Positions 1 through 10,150 of a DNA stretch of 25,847 nucleotides are shown here, one piece after another; within the stretch, counting starts at the first letter, position 1, and the number at the start of each line of letters is the position of its first letter. The stretch lies in NCBI GenBank assembly GCA_001970955.1, contig MPUH01001022.1, positions 1-25,847 of the forward strand, in the 5' to 3' direction. The position numbers were made by a program, and so were the translations under genes. The stretch comes from Stentor coeruleus. Taxonomy: Eukaryota > Ciliophora > Heterotrichea > Heterotrichida > Stentoridae. The notes beneath the pieces are model-generated. The model saw only the letters and a list, made by a program, of their open reading frames with translations. It had not been told where the DNA came from and ran no database searches.

Positions 1-339
1 TCTAATTTAATAAAAGGGATAAGATGGATAAAACAATTCTTGCCTTCAATAAATTTTTGTTAGTTAAGAGTTTTTAATAAGTGCCTAAAAATGATTCTTT
101 ATTCACTTATAAGCATAAGAGTGAGAGGATAATAAATGAAGATTGTCTTTAATTCCAGTAAATATGGCTTTTATTTGGAAAAATATACTCAAGTATAATT
201 AATTTAGACAAATTTCCTTAAAATGCAAAACCATACCTTAATTTTATTACATCAAATCATTCCATAAAATACTTAATAGAAAAAAAAACTTCTTTATATT
301 ACTAATCCCTCAAATAAATCTTAAAAATACCATAAAACT
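1..339. other. Leading stretch, no gene seen
   Basis: AT-rich sequence upstream of the first gene. Frame 1 is open from base 1 to a TAG at 61-63 and could be the last codons of a gene entering from the left, but 20 codons are too few to support this. The rest is interrupted in every frame and probably includes the promoter and short 5' leader of the gene starting near 340. No RNA gene or repeat was recognised. Confidence 0.4.
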
Positions 340-1194
340 ATGCTTATAATAATTTCTATAATGTCTATGCAAAACTATCAATACGAAATAATGGAGCTCA
401 AGAAAAAAATCCAAGAAAAAGAACAATTGATTCAAAGGCTTCAAAAATCCCCTTCACCTTCATCCCTTTATATAAACTACAACAAAGATAAATTCGATCA
501 AATGAAATTTGAAGAGCAAAGAAGGCTCCAAGTTGAACTTTTAAACTCACAATTGGTCGGCAAAAACGAAACTAGGATGAGAGAAACTGAAAAGAAAGAA
601 CAGGAAATGCGAGCAAGACTCGAAGACTTAAAAAGGCAAAAAAAAGAGGAATACGAAAGAGAAATGCTGATGAAAACCAGAGCTATGGCTTATAAAGAGG
701 ATCTTGATACTCAGCAGCATTTAAAATATTATATCCGTCAAGAAGAAAGTCAGGATTTTAAAGCAGCGGTTCCAAGGCCGAGTGAGTTTCCAATACAAAA
801 AGTATCTCCGAACCCAATTTATAAAGAAACACATGCAAATTTTACGAAGAAACACCCGAAAACAATATTTTATAACCCGATAACAGGTGATCTTAGAGAT
901 TCAATGAATTTTGCTAATGGGAATTTTAGCATTGACCCTGCTCATAAGCAAAGTAACAGTTTAATTTTGACTCAAAATAAGAATATGAACCGTATTGCTG
1001 TAGAATTTTCTGATATGAGAGCCTTTCAGCAGCCTAAATATACAAAATCACATCCTAAAATTGTCTTGACTAATACTATTACAGGCAGTCCGTTAGCTTA
1101 TGGAGAATTCTCTCAGGATATTAGGAATCAAAGCCAAAAAAGCCTTAGGAATTATGGGAAAAGCATTTTAAAACCTACCATTTATACTAATTAG
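340..1194 (+). CDS. Coiled-coil protein with two HPK...ITG repeats
   Basis: Predicted 284 residues ending in TAG. Residues about 13-120 are highly charged and rich in E, K, R and Q, a long coiled coil. The C-terminal half carries two related segments, at about 161-187 and 231-256, each with a Lys-x-His-Pro-Lys core followed by a Asn-x-Ile-Thr-Gly core (HPKTIFYNPITG and HPKIVLTNTITG). No signal peptide or convincing membrane segment is present; the short hydrophobic run at the very N-terminus may not be translated, because ATGs at codons 8 and 10 (361, 367) give a start directly before the coiled coil and suit the short leaders of heterotrichs. I do not recognise a named family. A structural, possibly cytoskeletal or ciliary, role is inferred only from the architecture. 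It converges with the RIIa-domain gene at 1330. Confidence 0.75.
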   Translation: MLIIISIMSMQNYQYEIMELKKKIQEKEQLIQRLQKSPSPSSLYINYNKDKFDQMKFEEQRRLQVELLNSQLVGKNETRMRETEKKEQEMRARLEDLKRQKKEEYEREMLMKTRAMAYKEDLDTQQHLKYYIRQEESQDFKAAVPRPSEFPIQKVSPNPIYKETHANFTKKHPKTIFYNPITGDLRDSMNFANGNFSIDPAHKQSNSLILTQNKNMNRIAVEFSDMRAFQQPKYTKSHPKIVLTNTITGSPLAYGEFSQDIRNQSQKSLRNYGKSILKPTIYTN

Positions 1195-1329
1195 ATAAGG
1201 AAAATGAAAGAAAATTTAGAAGTTATGCGAGTTTATAAGGGAAAATAATGAATTTTATTGACAAAAGAAGGGAAAAAATGTGAGTTTTAATATGTAAAAT
1301 AGATGAGAATAGAGATAGATTAAAATAAA

Positions 1330-1563
1330 CTATTTATGGGGGTGATGTTTTGAAGTTTCTTCATAAAGTTTTTCAAAATAGTTTGCAGAGAAAGTGATGA
1401 TGTCTTTGGGGTTGTTTTTTATGACCTCTTTTGCATAATTTTTAAGAATGCCAGGAAGTTCTTCAGGTACTGAAATCTGCTCTGCTGCAAAAATCCTCAT
1501 TTCCTTGATGTCCGCCATATTATTATAAAGTCGTAAACTATTATTCTTATCTAAAAACATCAT
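1330..1563 (-). CDS. RIIa-domain protein, ropporin/RSP11-like
   Basis: Predicted 77 residues ending in TAG. From about residue 32 to the end it matches the RIIa (dimerisation/docking) fold of ropporin and radial spoke protein 11: a VPEELPGILKNYAKEVI stretch, then a proline-aspartate turn (NNPKDII) and an aromatic YFEKLYEE helix. In that family the domain forms a homodimer that binds amphipathic helices of AKAP-like partners such as RSP3 in the radial spoke. Those assignments are family knowledge; axonemal location here is inferred. The start is uncertain: ATGs at 1563 and 1560 begin the open frame, while the ATG at 1518 (codon 16, MADIKEM) gives a protein closer to the usual compact N-terminus. 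The product is short because it is essentially the domain alone. It diverges from the J-protein gene with about 135 bp between them. Confidence 0.82.
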   Translation of the reverse strand: MMFLDKNNSLRLYNNMADIKEMRIFAAEQISVPEELPGILKNYAKEVIKNNPKDIITFSANYFEKLYEETSKHHPHK

Positions 1564-1698
1564 CTACAACAAACAAATATTTCAACTTTTATCTTCAATC
1601 ATACCTAAAAATAAATGCTAATTTAAACTAACACCTTAAAAACTCCTAATATTTTCTTAGATTTCTTTCTAAAATGGTACTAATAATCCACGTTTTTA

Positions 1699-2757
1699 AT
1701 GAACAAAGACGAAGCTGAAAGATGTATAGAGTTAGGGATGCAAGCTATGAAAAAGGGTGACAAGGATAAAGCTATACGGCTTTTTCAAAAATCTTTAAGT
1801 CTTCATCCTTCTGAAGAAGCGAGGAAATGGTTGAAAGCAGCAACAGAAATAGTTCAGACGCATGTAAAAAAAGACCCAGAACCAGTTCCAGAGCCTAATA
1901 AGCCCGCAGCTCCAAAATTCACAGCGGATCAAGAAAAGATATGCAGGGAAATCCTTGGAAAAAATGACTACTATGATATCCTTGGTATTGCAAAAACTGC
2001 TTCAACAGATGATATTAAAAAGGCTTATCGGAAACTAGCCCTCAAACTTCATCCGGATAAAAATCATGCACCGAGCGCTAGCGAGGCTTTTAAAAAAATT
2101 AACAAGTCTTTCGCATGTTTGAGTGATGAAATGAAAAGAAGGACTTATGATCAGACTGGCCAAGAAGAAATCCATGGCATCGAAATGAACCACTTCAATG
2201 CTGGTGACGCAGATTTCGCAGAGCACGTGTTTCGTGAGTTCTTCGGAGAAAGCTTTTTTTTCCCTCAACAAGGGTTTCATAGAGTTTACCGTACAGGGAA
2301 TCGTGCTAGAAATATGAATAACCAATACGAAAATCAACAACAAAATAACATGAACAGGGCCCCATTGCTACAATTCTTACCAATCATCGTCATAATCTTC
2401 TTATCTTTGGCATCTAACTTTACATCATCTTCTGAGCTTTATTCTTTTCATCAAAATCATTCATATTCTGTTAGAAAAGTTACTGAAAACTTAAACATCG
2501 AGTATTTTATTCAGCCTTCTTATGCAAAAGATCTAACGTATACAGAAAAAACTAGTTTGGAAAAAAATGTTGAACAAACTTATATGAATTATTTGTATCA
2601 AGAATGTGAAATACAAAAGCGTAAGAAAGGTACTTTTTTAAGCAAGGCTAATTATTATAAAGGAAATACAGGGAAACAGTATAGGGAATATGCAGAAAAT
2701 GTGGATATGACTTCGTGTACTACATGGCAAGATTTACATGAACGAGGTAAAAAATAA
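1699..2757 (+). CDS. ER membrane J-protein, DNAJB12/DNAJB14 type
   Basis: Predicted 352 residues ending in TAA. Residues 1-40 (NKDEAERCIELGMQAMKKGDK) match the characteristic N-terminal helical repeat of DNAJB12/14 proteins. A J domain lies at about 88-154 with the catalytic HPD at 118-120. A glycine/phenylalanine-rich and asparagine/glutamine-rich linker follows, then one membrane segment at about 222-241 and a C-terminal region at about 246-348 like the DUF1977 domain of the same family. These proteins sit in the ER membrane with the J domain in the cytosol, where they recruit Hsp70 to membrane proteins and ER-associated degradation. Length and domain order agree with the family. The ATG at 1699 is supported because the N-terminal motif begins at once. 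No intron is needed. Confidence 0.93.
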   Translation: MNKDEAERCIELGMQAMKKGDKDKAIRLFQKSLSLHPSEEARKWLKAATEIVQTHVKKDPEPVPEPNKPAAPKFTADQEKICREILGKNDYYDILGIAKTASTDDIKKAYRKLALKLHPDKNHAPSASEAFKKINKSFACLSDEMKRRTYDQTGQEEIHGIEMNHFNAGDADFAEHVFREFFGESFFFPQQGFHRVYRTGNRARNMNNQYENQQQNNMNRAPLLQFLPIIVIIFLSLASNFTSSSELYSFHQNHSYSVRKVTENLNIEYFIQPSYAKDLTYTEKTSLEKNVEQTYMNYLYQECEIQKRKKGTFLSKANYYKGNTGKQYREYAENVDMTSCTTWQDLHERGKK

Positions 2758-2904
2758 TAATTTTTGCAAGTTATACATGTGTAAGTAGGGTTATGGATAA
2801 GTTTTGGAGTTAGCTTTGTATGGGAGATTAAGGATGATGTAGCTTTTTTATAGGAGAGCTATACTTTTTTTGGTTGATTCCTAATACAGGATAAACCAAT
2901 AAAT

Positions 2905-5900
2905 ATGCCAAGGCAAGATCAAATTCCTAAGTGGCTTAAACTTTTAGGTGAGGAAGCTAAACAGAAGCAAGCCGTATTCGAAAAATATCCAGAAAATTTC
3001 CGCTTGGACCACCCTGATCAAGCGACAATCCACCAGGACTGCCAATCTTTAGAGTCCAAATCTCCAATATTTGAAGAATCAGAATTGAAAAATGCTCTCG
3101 AACTACTGCTTACCTATTATTGCAAAACTGAAAATATAGCTTATAAGTCAGGGTTACACGAAGTCCTCGCTCCTTTCTTTATTATGCGATTCAGTAATTT
3201 GAAAACTGTATACGGAGCATTTTGTGCTTTTGTTGATAAAATGATCCCTTGTATGTTCACGGTAGAAAGCTCTATTGACATTGTTTACGATATATTTCAA
3301 AAACTTATGATGTACCATGAGCCGATAATTTTTAATACTCTCCAAACATCTTTTCCTTCGCATGTCCAAGTTGTCAAAAAATGGCTACTCACAGCAATGG
3401 CTTCATGCTTAGACTCAGCAAACCTACTAAAATTCTGGGAGCAATGCTTAGTAGAAAAAAATCCAACACTTCCTCTCTTCGTAACATTATCCTTACTATA
3501 CCGGCAAAGGGAAAAACTAATGAAAAAGTCGAAATCAAAAAAGCAACTGAGTATAGAAGATAGTGAAATCGATGATATAAACGAGCTGATTAAAGAAGCA
3601 ACTATCTATCAAAACAACACCCCAAAGTCCTTTAAAAAGCTCATGGAAAAAGTATTGCTTTCAGAGTCTCATAATTCTTCTAAAGGTAAAACCCTAGAAA
3701 ACACTTCAATCCTAAGAATCTCTGAAAAAGAACTTCTAAAACCCCCAGCTAACTATATAATAATAGACCGAAGACCATTAAAAAGTTATACAAAGTCTCA
3801 TTTCCCTCAAAGTTTCAACCTAACCTCTGAGCTGTCAATAACAACTGGTAAGTAATTATATAGTTTAGAAGAACTTTGGAGTATTCTATCCGGCTTTACC
3901 ACATTTTTTAACAGTAAAAGTACTAAAACTTGTCATTTCGTCTTTGTCTCAGAACCTGCTGACTTTAAAACCTCCAACACTCTCTGCTTAGACCTAGTCC
4001 GCAGAGGTATAGAAAAAGTAAGTTTAATATCAGTGACTTTTAATAACTCACATGGCAGTGATTGTTCTAAATGCCGCTTTGCCAAAGATCTTCACTCAAT
4101 ATGTAAAGGAGATTTTGATAAGAAACAAGTACTTACTTTGCTTTGGGAAAACTATAACTCAGACCTTAACCCAGAAACTTTCATGACAAATGGCTTTTCT
4201 AAAGTTAGAGAATCAGGGATGTTTAAAAACCCTAAAGAATTCAGCAGTGCGAGTATGTATGAATGCTTAAAACTCATGTGGACAAGTAGCCTTTTAGAAG
4301 CTGAGGGTTGGTTTGAGTCACAAAAAGATCATGACCCGAGATGCGCTTTACATTACGCAGAAGCTGGGTTTTTAAAAGCTCTTTTGCTAGGAGATGCAGG
4401 GTCAAGGGAAATTGTGATAGAAAGACTGACTGAGACTGAGAAAGTAGCTTCAGAGCATGTTAAGATTTGGAAGCAGAAATGCGGTAAATTGTATAAGGAA
4501 TCTAAAAAAGGTACTGGAGAACTTTCTAGTATAGGAGATAAATCGTTTATTGATGAAGTTTTTACTAAACAACAAATTATTGATATGATTGAGTCTAGTC
4601 AACAACTACGTCTTTCACTAGCTGTAAAAGCTGAAGCAACACTTTTCAAGTCAGGAACTGAACTTTTACAGAGAAAACTCACAACAGGGTCTTCAAATTT
4701 CCGCAAAGCCTGGAAACTCTACCAAAAAGCTAAGAAAATTGGGGACACCCAACAAGCTTTAGCAATAAAAAAGCTTTCAAAAAATGAAACAAGTGATTTA
4801 AACCGAGGTATTGAGTTAGATATAAAAAACATGATTCACTTTGGAGAAGGGGTGATTGTATTAGGCTTATCAATGGCCCCAAGTAGTATGGGTAAAGTTG
4901 CCAGAGCGGCCATTGGAGTTGAAGTTGATCAAAGTAGAGGAATAAAAAGTTTATATGAATGTATTAATGCTAAAGCTGGAATTAGAGGACCATTAGCTTT
5001 AATGTTTTTGTCTTTTTGGCTAGCTATTTATATCCCTGAATATATCCCTGGAAAAAGAGAAAGACTTAGAGAAGCTCATGAACTTATAAGGTTTTCATTG
5101 CATTATTACCCACAAAGTCCATTTTTCTATTGGCTTGAAAGTTACCTTAACCAGAAGCAAGGGAATTTAGAAAGGGCTTTAAAGCTTTTAAACAGAGTCA
5201 TTTCAAGATCTCATAAACTTGGCCTTACAATGGTCCCTGGAAGGTTAAATTTTGAAAGAGGCTGGGTTTTATTTTTATGCCATGAGTGGGCTAGTGCAAA
5301 TAAATGTTTAACTGATGCTTGTACTGCTGGTAGTGCAACACCTTTTGCTAGACTTTTGATGGGAGTCTGTAATTGTATGATTGGAAATCTTGCTGATGGA
5401 CAAGTGATATTAGAAGAACTTGAATCAAATTTAACTATTAGTAGTGAAAGATGGGTTAGTAAAAGAGCAGCTAGATATTTACAAAGAAGAAGATTTCAAG
5501 TGTTTCCTTTTGAGATTATTTATGTTACTGATAGTTATGGAGCTTTAAAAACTGAGTGGTTGGAAAGTTGTTTAGAATACCTTGGGCATATATCAATGGA
5601 AATTGAGTTTGCTGAAGAACTTGAGGAAAAAGCTGTTTGGTTGCTTTTAAGAGGAACAATATATAGATTAATGGGACGCTTACAACAGAGCGTCAAAGCA
5701 TTACAGGAAGGTATTTCATTAGAAAAAGATATTAAAGAAGAGATCTGGGTTGTTCCTCATTTATACTATGAACTCGCTCAGGATTATGCAAAATCTCGTG
5801 ATTGGGTATCATCAACTAAGTATATCCGCATGGCCCGAACCTATAAGAAAAAATATGAATTCTCCAATGCCTTAAATTACAAGTTGAATTCAGCAATGGA

Positions 5901-5940
5901 CATCGTAATGCAAGAAGAAAATAAAGAATTCAATAAGTAG
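2905..5940 (+). CDS. TBC1D23-like TBC-rhodanese protein fused to TTC39/IML2-like TPR region
   Basis: With a 21-nt intron at 3848-3868 the gene encodes about 1004 residues. Residues 1-205 resemble the TBC domain of TBC1D23, including LLTYYCKTENIAYKSG and MMYHEPIIF, followed by the family's helical linker (NNTPKSFKKLMEK). A rhodanese-like domain runs from about 283 to 375 (NYIIIDRRPLKSY). TBC1D23 proteins act at the trans-Golgi as golgin-linked vesicle tethers and are thought to lack GAP activity; the usual TBC arginine and glutamine fingers are not evident here. From about 444 to the end the protein resembles TTC39/IML2 helical-repeat proteins, with their conserved FGEGVIVLGLSMAP block at about 639-652. 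The frame is open from 3869 to 5940, and the first ATG in the second part is at 4183, so a separate second gene would leave the rhodanese domain cut. The fusion and the junction need transcript proof. Confidence 0.72.
3848..3868 (+). other. Candidate intron in the TBC-TTC39 gene
   Basis: The TBC frame meets one in-frame TAA at 3853-3855, inside a sequence that looks like an intron: donor GTAAGT at 3848 and possible acceptors ending at 3863 (ATATAG) and 3868 (TTTAG). Removal of 21 nt, 3848-3868, restores the frame into the rest of the rhodanese domain. The better-looking 16-nt version, 3848-3863, leads straight to an in-frame TAG at 3866-3868. A one-base error in the T run at 3864-3866 would make the 16-nt intron work. 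The exact boundary is therefore open. Confidence 0.5.
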
Positions 5941-5974
5941 CTAACCTAGAACTTATCCAAAAATTACCCTTAAA

Positions 5975-6985
5975 TTATGAGTAGCCTGGTTTTTTCGTTG
6001 TCCCTGATAAAATCCCTGTGATTTCCATTTTCAACTTTTTGTTTTCTTCATTAATAGCATCTTTTTCGTTGCGTATATCTCCAACACCGCTCATCAAAGT
6101 GGCAATTGAACTCTCAAATCTACTTTCAAGCAAATCAAAGTCCTTGTGTTGATCGTAAGGACTTACCCTGCTTTCCATTTCGTTTCTATTTTTGTCAAGT
6201 TGACGCTTTTTTTGCTCAGCTTCTTCGATTAAGCTTAGAAGTTCTTTTTCTTCAGCATCAAGTCTTTGGATTTCATTTCTGAGTTCTTCACCAAGATAAG
6301 ATTCTTTACTACCTTCAGCTTTTGCTCTCATTTCTCGAAGAGTTTCTTCGAGTTCACCTTTTCTTTTGATTTCCATGATTAGTTGCTGATGAACTTTTGT
6401 TATTGAAGTTCTTCGTGATGTCCTTCCTGATGGCTCTTCTGGGGATGGGTTTTGGTTTTTAAATTCTAAAGTTTTTTGCTCCAGGGTTAGTTCTAGTTGT
6501 TCTATAGTGTCTTCAAGGGATTTTATGGTCTTGTATTTTTCAGATTGCATTAAAAGGTCAAGTTCAGCTTTGATTTTGATACTTTCTTCGTTTAGGTTGT
6601 TAAGGTTTTCTTGATACTCTTCTAGAGTTTTAGCTTCGAATTGCACCTCTTCTTCTAACTGTTTGATTTCGTCATCTCTGTCCGCCAACATTTTCTTCAG
6701 TTTTTCATAAGTCTCTTCAAGGACTTTGATATCCTCGTTCTGCATCTCGTTGCCTTTGATCATGTTCAGCAGGTTCTCAGTGTCTTTGATTTCTTTTGAC
6801 AGCTTCAGGTTCTGGATTTGTGCTTCTTTCACTTCTTTGATATCAGGATAAGCCTTTTTGGCTTCTTGCAAGAACTTCAGCTGACTTATTTGGTACTGCA
6901 ATGTACTTTTAGCTTGTATAGCTGTATTAATTTTTTGAGACAATGCCCTTATTTCTGGATCAGCAGCACTATTCCCACAACCCAT
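5975..6985 (-). CDS. Coiled-coil protein with N-terminal acylation motif
   Basis: Predicted 336 residues ending in TAA. The N-terminus MGCGNS is a good N-myristoylation signal, with Cys3 available for palmitoylation, so membrane attachment is likely. Nearly all of residues 10-330 are charged heptad-like sequence rich in E, K, L and Q, predicted as long coiled coil, broken by a proline/serine/arginine patch (NPSPEEPSGRTSRRTS) at about 181-196 that offers basic-directed phosphorylation sites. There is no catalytic motif. I do not recognise a specific family; a membrane-anchored scaffold or cortical filament protein is inferred. Only 34 bp separate its stop from the stop of the convergent TBC-TTC39 gene, so the two 3' ends must be very short or overlap. 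The ATG at 6985 is fixed by the MGC motif. Confidence 0.85.
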   Translation of the reverse strand: MGCGNSAADPEIRALSQKINTAIQAKSTLQYQISQLKFLQEAKKAYPDIKEVKEAQIQNLKLSKEIKDTENLLNMIKGNEMQNEDIKVLEETYEKLKKMLADRDDEIKQLEEEVQFEAKTLEEYQENLNNLNEESIKIKAELDLLMQSEKYKTIKSLEDTIEQLELTLEQKTLEFKNQNPSPEEPSGRTSRRTSITKVHQQLIMEIKRKGELEETLREMRAKAEGSKESYLGEELRNEIQRLDAEEKELLSLIEEAEQKKRQLDKNRNEMESRVSPYDQHKDFDLLESRFESSIATLMSGVGDIRNEKDAINEENKKLKMEITGILSGTTKKPGYS

Positions 6986-8299
6986 TTATAACCATTAAGA
7001 ATTTAAATACCTCGTCTATACAGTAATTTTCTAGCTACTCTAAATTGTTTACGTGAAGATTTTCTATATAAGTTGATTCTTAAATACTTTAAACCCAAAA
7101 AATTATTATTTAACTCGACACTTTTTAAGTTAAAAATAGGACTGACATAACTTACTTTTTTCTTCAGTCCTGCAAAATTAGTTTTGATAATAAAAAACAA
7201 TTTCTTTTTGAATGAAATGAAAAAATTATCAATTACCAGTATTATCTTATTAAAATATACAAATTTATAAATACTGTCAATATAAACTTTCTGTAATATT
7301 TTTTTTACAGCATCTCCAAATTATTTTGCACACAATGGGAAGATAAAAATATGCATAAAACGTTTATTGTTAATAAAAACCTTCAATGATTACAAAAATA
7401 ACTTCAAAGATAGGAAAATAAATGAATATTATAGTTTTTAAAGTAAACTATTCTTTTTGATATATCTTCAGAAAATTCTTTGTTCTCGAAAAATTGTGGA
7501 AAAGTGTCTAAAGATTTTAAGTGAATTACTAACGATAATAATTTCATAAGAGACGATTTTCTTTCTTTTTTAAGATTAAGGGAAAAAGTTAATTGGGTTG
7601 CAAAAATATAATTTTGATCAAGAAAATGCTAAGATATTAAAATCAAGAATATTCTGCAAAGGTTATTTAAAAAAGTTGTAATACTAGCATATAAACTTCT
7701 TGGATATTATATAAATTAGTAACACATGTTGAATTTTATAAGCTTATTGTTTGTTAATAACAAAAATTTAAATCCCTAACATCTAAAATAATTGAAACTA
7801 TACGCTTTTATTAACACGAATCAATTCTTTATTAAAAATTATAAATAAATAATTCTTATATCATCCCTTTTATAATTTCCCTCACAACACATAAACTTAG
7901 TCTGATAAATTTCTGAATATAACAATACAAAATCTTAGGCCATTTTTTGAATATACTCAACTATCTATCAATAGTAAAAATCCCAAAAATTTAATTTTTT
8001 TCTATATCACAAACCCAAACATCCCAAAAATCTCTCATTTTTTCTAGAGCTTAAATTTTAAAAACCAAAATTCCAAGCTAAAAATTTTCATTTTTCGATT
8101 CTAAATCCGTCGCTTCAAAAACCATGTTTTTATATAATTTTCGCAGTAGGATTTATAAATATTATTCTACATCATTAACCCCAATGCAAATTACTAGCAA
8201 ACTTAATCATCTGCAAAAACTACAAACAAAACAATATCAAGTTTTATATGAATACTATTACTTATAGCTAATATGAATCAAAGATTCTTTAGCACATGA
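6986..8299. other. AT-rich gap, no gene recognised
   Basis: About 1.3 kb between the 5' end of the acylated coiled-coil gene and the 3' end of the Myb gene. It contains only short frames; the longest, on the minus strand at 7003-7200, has no ATG start. The stretch at about 7460-7720 (+) has a faint coding-like frame broken by several stops, too weak to name. The part from 7970 to 8130 is richer in runs of C and A (such as cccaaaaa) than its surroundings. I see no tRNA, snRNA or repeat here. Confidence 0.45.
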
Positions 8300-9121
8300 T
8301 TAGGAGAAGGCCTTTGACAGCTCTGAAAATGTTTTTTTAGTCAAATCATAGCCACTTTTTGGACTGACACTTAAGTCTTCTGATGTAATTATCATATTCT
8401 GCCTTTTTTTGAATATAAGCTTGTCAATACCTGAGTTTATATCATCCATTGCGGTTAGATCCTGCTTGATTTTGTTTAGCAATGATTTTATCCTATTTTT
8501 CACTGAGCTTTCAGTTCGGTTTTTAATTGATTTGGCAATAATGCTCCACTTGTTACCATTTTGCTTGTAGCTCTCAAGAATTTTTAAGTCTTCTTCATCA
8601 GTCCAAGCACCACGATTTACTTCTGGGTTCAAATAATTATTCCATCTTTCCTTGCATTGCTTGCCTGTCCGAATTTTCAACCCTTTATGGATTTCCTTGT
8701 TTAGCAGGTTAGCTATTTGTCCCCACTTTTCTATACCTTTGCTTAAGAAACTGTTTAAAAGATCATCTTCACTTTGTGACCAAATTCCAGGTCTAAGAGT
8801 ACCACTTCGATGGATTTCATTTACTTTATTCATGACTTGCTCTGCAGTCTGATCGCAATCTCCAGCCAGAATTTCAAAGTCTTTTACTGTAAGGTCTTCG
8901 ATATTTCGCCCAGTCTCTATGCAGTATTTAGTTGTACGACTAAAAATCTCTTCAACTTGGTGTTTCTTCCAAGTTCTTTTGTACTTCTTAGTCTGGCCAT
9001 CTATGCTGGTCACTGGCTGTGGATTGATTTTCGTTTCAACAAAAGGCCAGTTAGCAGGACGGAAATGGTCTGCATATTGTGAGCATCTGAGCATGTAAGC
9101 GTACATCAGGTTATAATTCAT
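8300..9121 (-). CDS. R2R3-type Myb DNA-binding protein
   Basis: Predicted 273 residues from the ATG at 9121, ending in TAA. Two Myb/SANT repeats are clear. The first, about 112-165, has tryptophans at WSQSEDD, WGQIANLL and WNNYL, with TGKQCKERW in the recognition helix. The second, about 170-218, has WTDEEDLKIL and WSIIAKSI, with the recognition helix RTESSVKNRIKSLL. A weaker helical segment before them, about 48-105, may be a degenerate first repeat. A longer basic insertion (NKEIHKGLKIRTGK) sits inside the first repeat. Such proteins bind DNA in the nucleus as transcription factors or telomere/snRNA-gene factors; which applies cannot be read here. The frame stays open to 9178 but lacks an earlier ATG; ATGs at 9106 and 9094 are alternative starts. 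About 1.3 kb of AT-rich sequence follows its 3' end. Confidence 0.9.
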   Translation of the reverse strand: MNYNLMYAYMLRCSQYADHFRPANWPFVETKINPQPVTSIDGQTKKYKRTWKKHQVEEIFSRTTKYCIETGRNIEDLTVKDFEILAGDCDQTAEQVMNKVNEIHRSGTLRPGIWSQSEDDLLNSFLSKGIEKWGQIANLLNKEIHKGLKIRTGKQCKERWNNYLNPEVNRGAWTDEEDLKILESYKQNGNKWSIIAKSIKNRTESSVKNRIKSLLNKIKQDLTAMDDINSGIDKLIFKKRQNMIITSEDLSVSPKSGYDLTKKTFSELSKAFS

Positions 9122-9439
9122 TATTAATACCACAAACACTAGTTTGAATAATTCCACTTTGAAGCCAAGCAATTCCACGCAAATATGGTATCCTATTTAA
9201 TGAATTGTTTATCTCAGATAAAACAAAAACTCAGAAGATCCTGCAGTGAACTAAAAATTAAGTATTTTTTATTGAATTGTAAGCTTAAAGATTGCTGATA
9301 TTATAACTAGAGGTAATTTTTTAGGTATCTTGCTGTTTTTAGATACTTTTTTGAAAAGCCACCGACTTTAGAATAAAACTATTGGAATCAAACTAATCAT
9401 ATGATTGATTCAGTTTTTGTAAATCCTAACTATAACTAG

Positions 9440-9684
9440 ATGGGCTTATCTGATTTTTTTTTAAGGTTCAGTGATAAGCGTTTATATTTTCTGATTGTTC
9501 TGCTAGAAAAGCTAGGCGAACATTTAAAAGACGTATAAGTTTTCTAAGAAAGTAAAATATTACACTTCCAATAAAGAAGCGTTGTGCTAGACTATTAGAA
9601 AATGACTAAACTAAATATTGTAGTGAATACAGAAATAATAGTTGTGAGAGACATGCTGATGCCATAATGGAACACAAAAACTGA
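9440..9684 (+). pseudogene. Weak coding trace, possibly N-terminal part of a decayed transposase
   Basis: Two short out-of-phase frames. The first, 9440-9538, begins with ATG and reads MGLSDFFLRFSDKRLYFL, then EKLGEHL, before a TAA; it resembles the phenylalanine-rich start of ISXO2/Merlin transposases. The second, about 9550-9684, contains a Cys-rich segment, YCSEYRNNSCERHADAIM, like a zinc-binding WxC...C block but with the tryptophan missing, and it is cut by TAA and TGA. Both lie upstream of the clearer transposase C-terminus on the same strand, which is the main reason to connect them. The DDE core between them was not found. Confidence 0.28.
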
Positions 9685-10150
9685 GGAAAAGATTGCAATA
9701 GCAGATATTTACTTTTGATAAAAATTGTAGTCTAATTTGAAGTAATTTAGCTTAATACTTATATTTCTAAACCTTAAAAAAATCTTTATAGATTTTATGG
9801 CATTGAATTATTTTTAGAGAGATAATTCAATGTTATGGCGAAATACCAGTAAAAGACTTTTTGCATTCGAAAAGTTTAAGATTTAAGTTTAATATGTTAA
9901 AAAAATCAAATTATCGATATGATTTTATAGCATGATGCAATAAATATATATGGTAAAAGTATAATTTATGTATATATAAATAGTCACATTTGAATTTTCT
10001 CTATTGTTATGGTTAATATTATGATACAATAAAGATCGCGCCTAATCTTCAGTTATATTATCAGCATGCTCTTTCAAAGTCTCCACAATATCAGGTGTAC
10101 AATTGAAGTATAATAATGATATTCTATTATAAATTATCTTTTGACTTGTG

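Noticed and set aside
4018-4033. A second 16-nt GT...AG candidate intron in the TBC-TTC39 gene
   Set aside because: Removing it gives an immediate TGA, while leaving it in continues the rhodanese domain with VSLISVTF, a plausible strand. The match is explained by Val-Ser codons.
7003-7200. 65-codon minus-strand frame
   Set aside because: No ATG at its start, low-complexity composition, and it sits just upstream of a well-supported gene start.
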